Positions 21,183 to 22,624 of a stretch of DNA of 22,624 bases are shown here, piece after piece. The stretch is from contig JALWZV010000027.1 in assembly GCA_027002315.1 (NCBI GenBank), positions 1 through 22,624 on the forward strand, written 5' to 3'. This stretch comes from Candidatus Roizmanbacteria bacterium. GTDB lineage: Bacteria; Patescibacteriota; Microgenomatia; UBA1406; GWC2-37-13. The notes beneath the pieces are model-generated. The model was not told the DNA's origin, made no database searches, and was given only the letters and a program-made list of their open reading frames with translations. The translations under genes were made by a program, and so were the position numbers. How positions within the stretch are numbered: the stretch's first letter is position 1; the number at the start of each line of letters is the position of its first letter.

Positions 21183-22490
21183 TTATAAGAAAAAGTGTGG
21201 GGTTTTGCTTATTAACAACCTTTTTTGTCCAAAAAAGCGAGACACTTGCTTTAACCTCTGTGGTCGTAAGAACCTCAAACGTTCATCTAAATATAGTTCC
21301 TGCAAGCCAGGAATGATTACTTTATACGCATAAACTCCTGCCTTTTTAAAAATTTGGCTTGTGATATCCACATATAGAGGATTATATCCCTTTTTACTCA
21401 ATGTGTTAATTAAATATGAAAGTGTTTGTTTGCTATTTTTGTTCCATTTTTTTAACTCATAAGCCTGGGGTTTTTGATCTATGAGGTAAGAAATCTGCCT
21501 TAATCTTTTTGGAGAAGACCAGTACCTTGCCCGCAAGGAAACTGTTTTAACCGCTCTTGAGTTAAGAAATGAAAAATCTGTTTTGTGTTGAATCATCTCA
21601 TGACGTTGCCATATCCTCACTCTCAAAGCCTCCTCAGTGCTTCCTATTATCGCTTCCGTAGAACACATACTCGACTTTACACCAACAGATACTGCAGGAC
21701 CGCCTAACCCATTTTCTACTAAAATACTAAGAAATGTTGGGATGCTGAGATCATTAGTTATCTTGAACAAATACCACTTTATCCTATAATCTGTATACAA
21801 TTTATTAAGTCTGGATATCAACGGAATTTCTAAACTATTGATATTAATCAAGGGAGGAGTTAATTTAAGTAAAAAAAAGGTCATCGCCGCATCTCTTTCA
21901 ACAACTTCATAAACTCCCCTTAATAAAGTTTTTATATTATTACAGCCAGCTGCAGCTCCATTGCTTAAAATCTTTACCAACTCAATCTCTCTCTTATTAA
22001 TACTTTGTAAATAATTTAGATACTGGAGATAAACTAATTGTGAAGGTATAAAATAATTCTCATCTGTAACTAAAGATTTTCCCTCAATCCAACCAAACGT
22101 ATTATCTTGAATTGATTTATCTGTTTTATTGTAAAAACCTATGTCTATAATATTCTTATTTTCTGCTAAAAGGTCATTAGGAGTAAAAAACTTTGTCTTT
22201 TTAATAGGGTAAATATATAAACATAGTCTCTCTACTGCTTCCATAACAGCCTTACGCAGGGCTTCTTGTCTTGATCTAAAAGAAGAACTTCCACACGGTG
22301 GATCTTTTATTTTGGTAACAAAATACTCCTCGCTATCTAAAACCTTGGTATTAGAGTTCAGTTCTACTCCAAAACTGTAGGCAAATGGTTCATCATAAAA
22401 TAAGTTACTACTATCGCTAATGGTCGTTATAAGGTCGTTTTTATAAAGAATATTCAGTAGTCTTTCGATATGACACTTATCTTTTAACAT
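21183..22490 (-). CDS. YcaO-type azoline-forming cyclodehydratase (TOMM D protein)
   Basis: A stand-alone YcaO protein that uses ATP to activate backbone amides and cyclise Cys/Ser/Thr to azolines. Counting from an optional TTG start at 22544 (453 aa), the three ATP-binding blocks are visible: SRQEALRKAVMEAVERL (about 91-107), SNGAAAGCNNIKTLLRGVYE then VVERDA (about 194-219), and STEAIIGSTEEALRVRIWQR (about 295-314). FGWIEGKSLVTDENYFIPSQ (about 150-169) is typical of TOMM YcaOs. The extreme C-terminus, SKTPHFFL, corresponds to the Pro-rich PHPFP-like tail that inserts near the active site, but has only one proline. I prefer the ATG at 22490 because a TATAAT (22500-22505) lies 9 nt upstream; the 18-codon longer form is possible. 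First gene of the YcaO-SagB-kinase operon. No E1/ThiF-like domain is fused or adjacent. Confidence 0.93.
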   Translation of the reverse strand: MLKDKCHIERLLNILYKNDLITTISDSSNLFYDEPFAYSFGVELNSNTKVLDSEEYFVTKIKDPPCGSSSFRSRQEALRKAVMEAVERLCLYIYPIKKTKFFTPNDLLAENKNIIDIGFYNKTDKSIQDNTFGWIEGKSLVTDENYFIPSQLVYLQYLNYLQSINKREIELVKILSNGAAAGCNNIKTLLRGVYEVVERDAAMTFFLLKLTPPLININSLEIPLISRLNKLYTDYRIKWYLFKITNDLSIPTFLSILVENGLGGPAVSVGVKSSMCSTEAIIGSTEEALRVRIWQRHEMIQHKTDFSFLNSRAVKTVSLRARYWSSPKRLRQISYLIDQKPQAYELKKWNKNSKQTLSYLINTLSKKGYNPLYVDITSQIFKKAGVYAYKVIIPGLQELYLDERLRFLRPQRLKQVSRFFGQKRLLISKTPHFFL

Positions 22491-22499
22491 GCTTATAGC

Positions 22500-22505
22500 A
22501 TTATA
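22500..22505 (-). promoter_or_regulatory. Possible -10 box of the YcaO operon
   Basis: TATAAT on the minus strand ends 9 nt before the ATG at 22490, as at other genes in the window. It lies inside the optional longer reading frame, and no good -35 is seen, so it is tentative. Confidence 0.35.
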
Positions 22506-22556
22506 CTTTATGTCAAACCCAAATGAAAATGTCACCCCCCTCAACTTAATAATTTA

Positions 22557-22624
22557 TCAAAATTTAAACCGTCTCCAAGGATGATCCTTAGGTGGTATCC
22601 AGTTTAGTTTATGTTCTGTTAATA
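22557..22624 (-). CDS. C-terminal fragment of a gene cut by the window edge
   Basis: Twenty-one codons and a TGA stop are visible, ending LTEHKLNWIPPKDHPWRRFKF. The PPxDHPWRRF ending reminds me of short tails of some transposase or transposon-linked proteins, but the fragment is too short to name. It stops 12 nt before the optional TTG start of the YcaO gene and reads in the same direction. Confidence 0.5.
   Translation of the reverse strand, partial: LTEHKLNWIPPKDHPWRRFKF

Noticed and set aside
18509..22544. Lasso-peptide cluster
   Set aside because: The kinase and nucleotidyltransferase resemble lasso-cluster companions, but there is no asparagine-synthetase-like cyclase or transglutaminase-like protease, and YcaO plus SagB point to azoles.
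18509..22544. Thioamide or amidine RiPP
   Set aside because: No TfuA-like protein is visible, and a SagB-type dehydrogenase with an intact Lys-Tyr pair indicates azole formation.

Overview
The window looks like part of a compact, AT-rich genome of a Candidate Phyla Radiation (Patescibacteria) bacterium, most likely a Microgenomates-type lineage. This is inferred from tightly packed genes, very AT-rich codon use, many surface proteins of unknown function, near absence of Shine-Dalgarno sequences, and dispersed palindromic intergenic repeats of a kind common in such genomes. TGA is used as a stop, so this is not a code-25 (Gracilibacteria/SR1) genome. No phylogenetic marker was tested.

Left part (1-9600): a repeat-rich edge; a DedA/VTT membrane protein; a four-helix membrane protein with an extracytoplasmic domain; an operon of a class IV PLP aminotransferase and FolC; a repeat-filled gap; enolase coupled to a histidine-phosphatase-like protein that has lost its second catalytic His; then, on the minus strand, a secreted WxL-like surface protein followed by a membrane-anchored DUF916-like partner.

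Middle (9600-18450): an Ig-like membrane-anchored exported protein, the competence/recombination protein DprA, a membrane protein with a Q/N-rich cytoplasmic tail, an 850-bp repeat region with two long composite palindromic elements, an exported TIM-barrel glycosidase ending in one dockerin-like calcium loop, and a PBP2 transpeptidase flanked by two small membrane-tethered proteins whose C-terminal domains resemble each other.

Right part (18450-22556): the most interesting region, a small azole-type (TOMM/LAP) RiPP locus. A 52-codon gene at 18509-18667 encodes a basic leader and a Ser/Thr/Cys-rich C-terminus (ATPTSSCGT). It is followed by a nucleotidyltransferase. An opposing operon encodes a YcaO cyclodehydratase, a SagB/McbC-type FMN azoline dehydrogenase and an HprK-like P-loop kinase. 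The likely order of events is YcaO cyclising Cys/Ser/Thr of the core, SagB oxidising azolines to azoles, and the kinase and nucleotidyltransferase adding a further tailoring or self-protection step. No ThiF/E1-like partner, protease or exporter is visible in the window.

A window-wide pattern is that good -10 hexamers, often with a near-consensus -35 exactly 17 bp upstream, end only 6-10 nt before the ATG of at least nine genes. This implies leaderless or nearly leaderless mRNAs, and I used it to choose several start codons.
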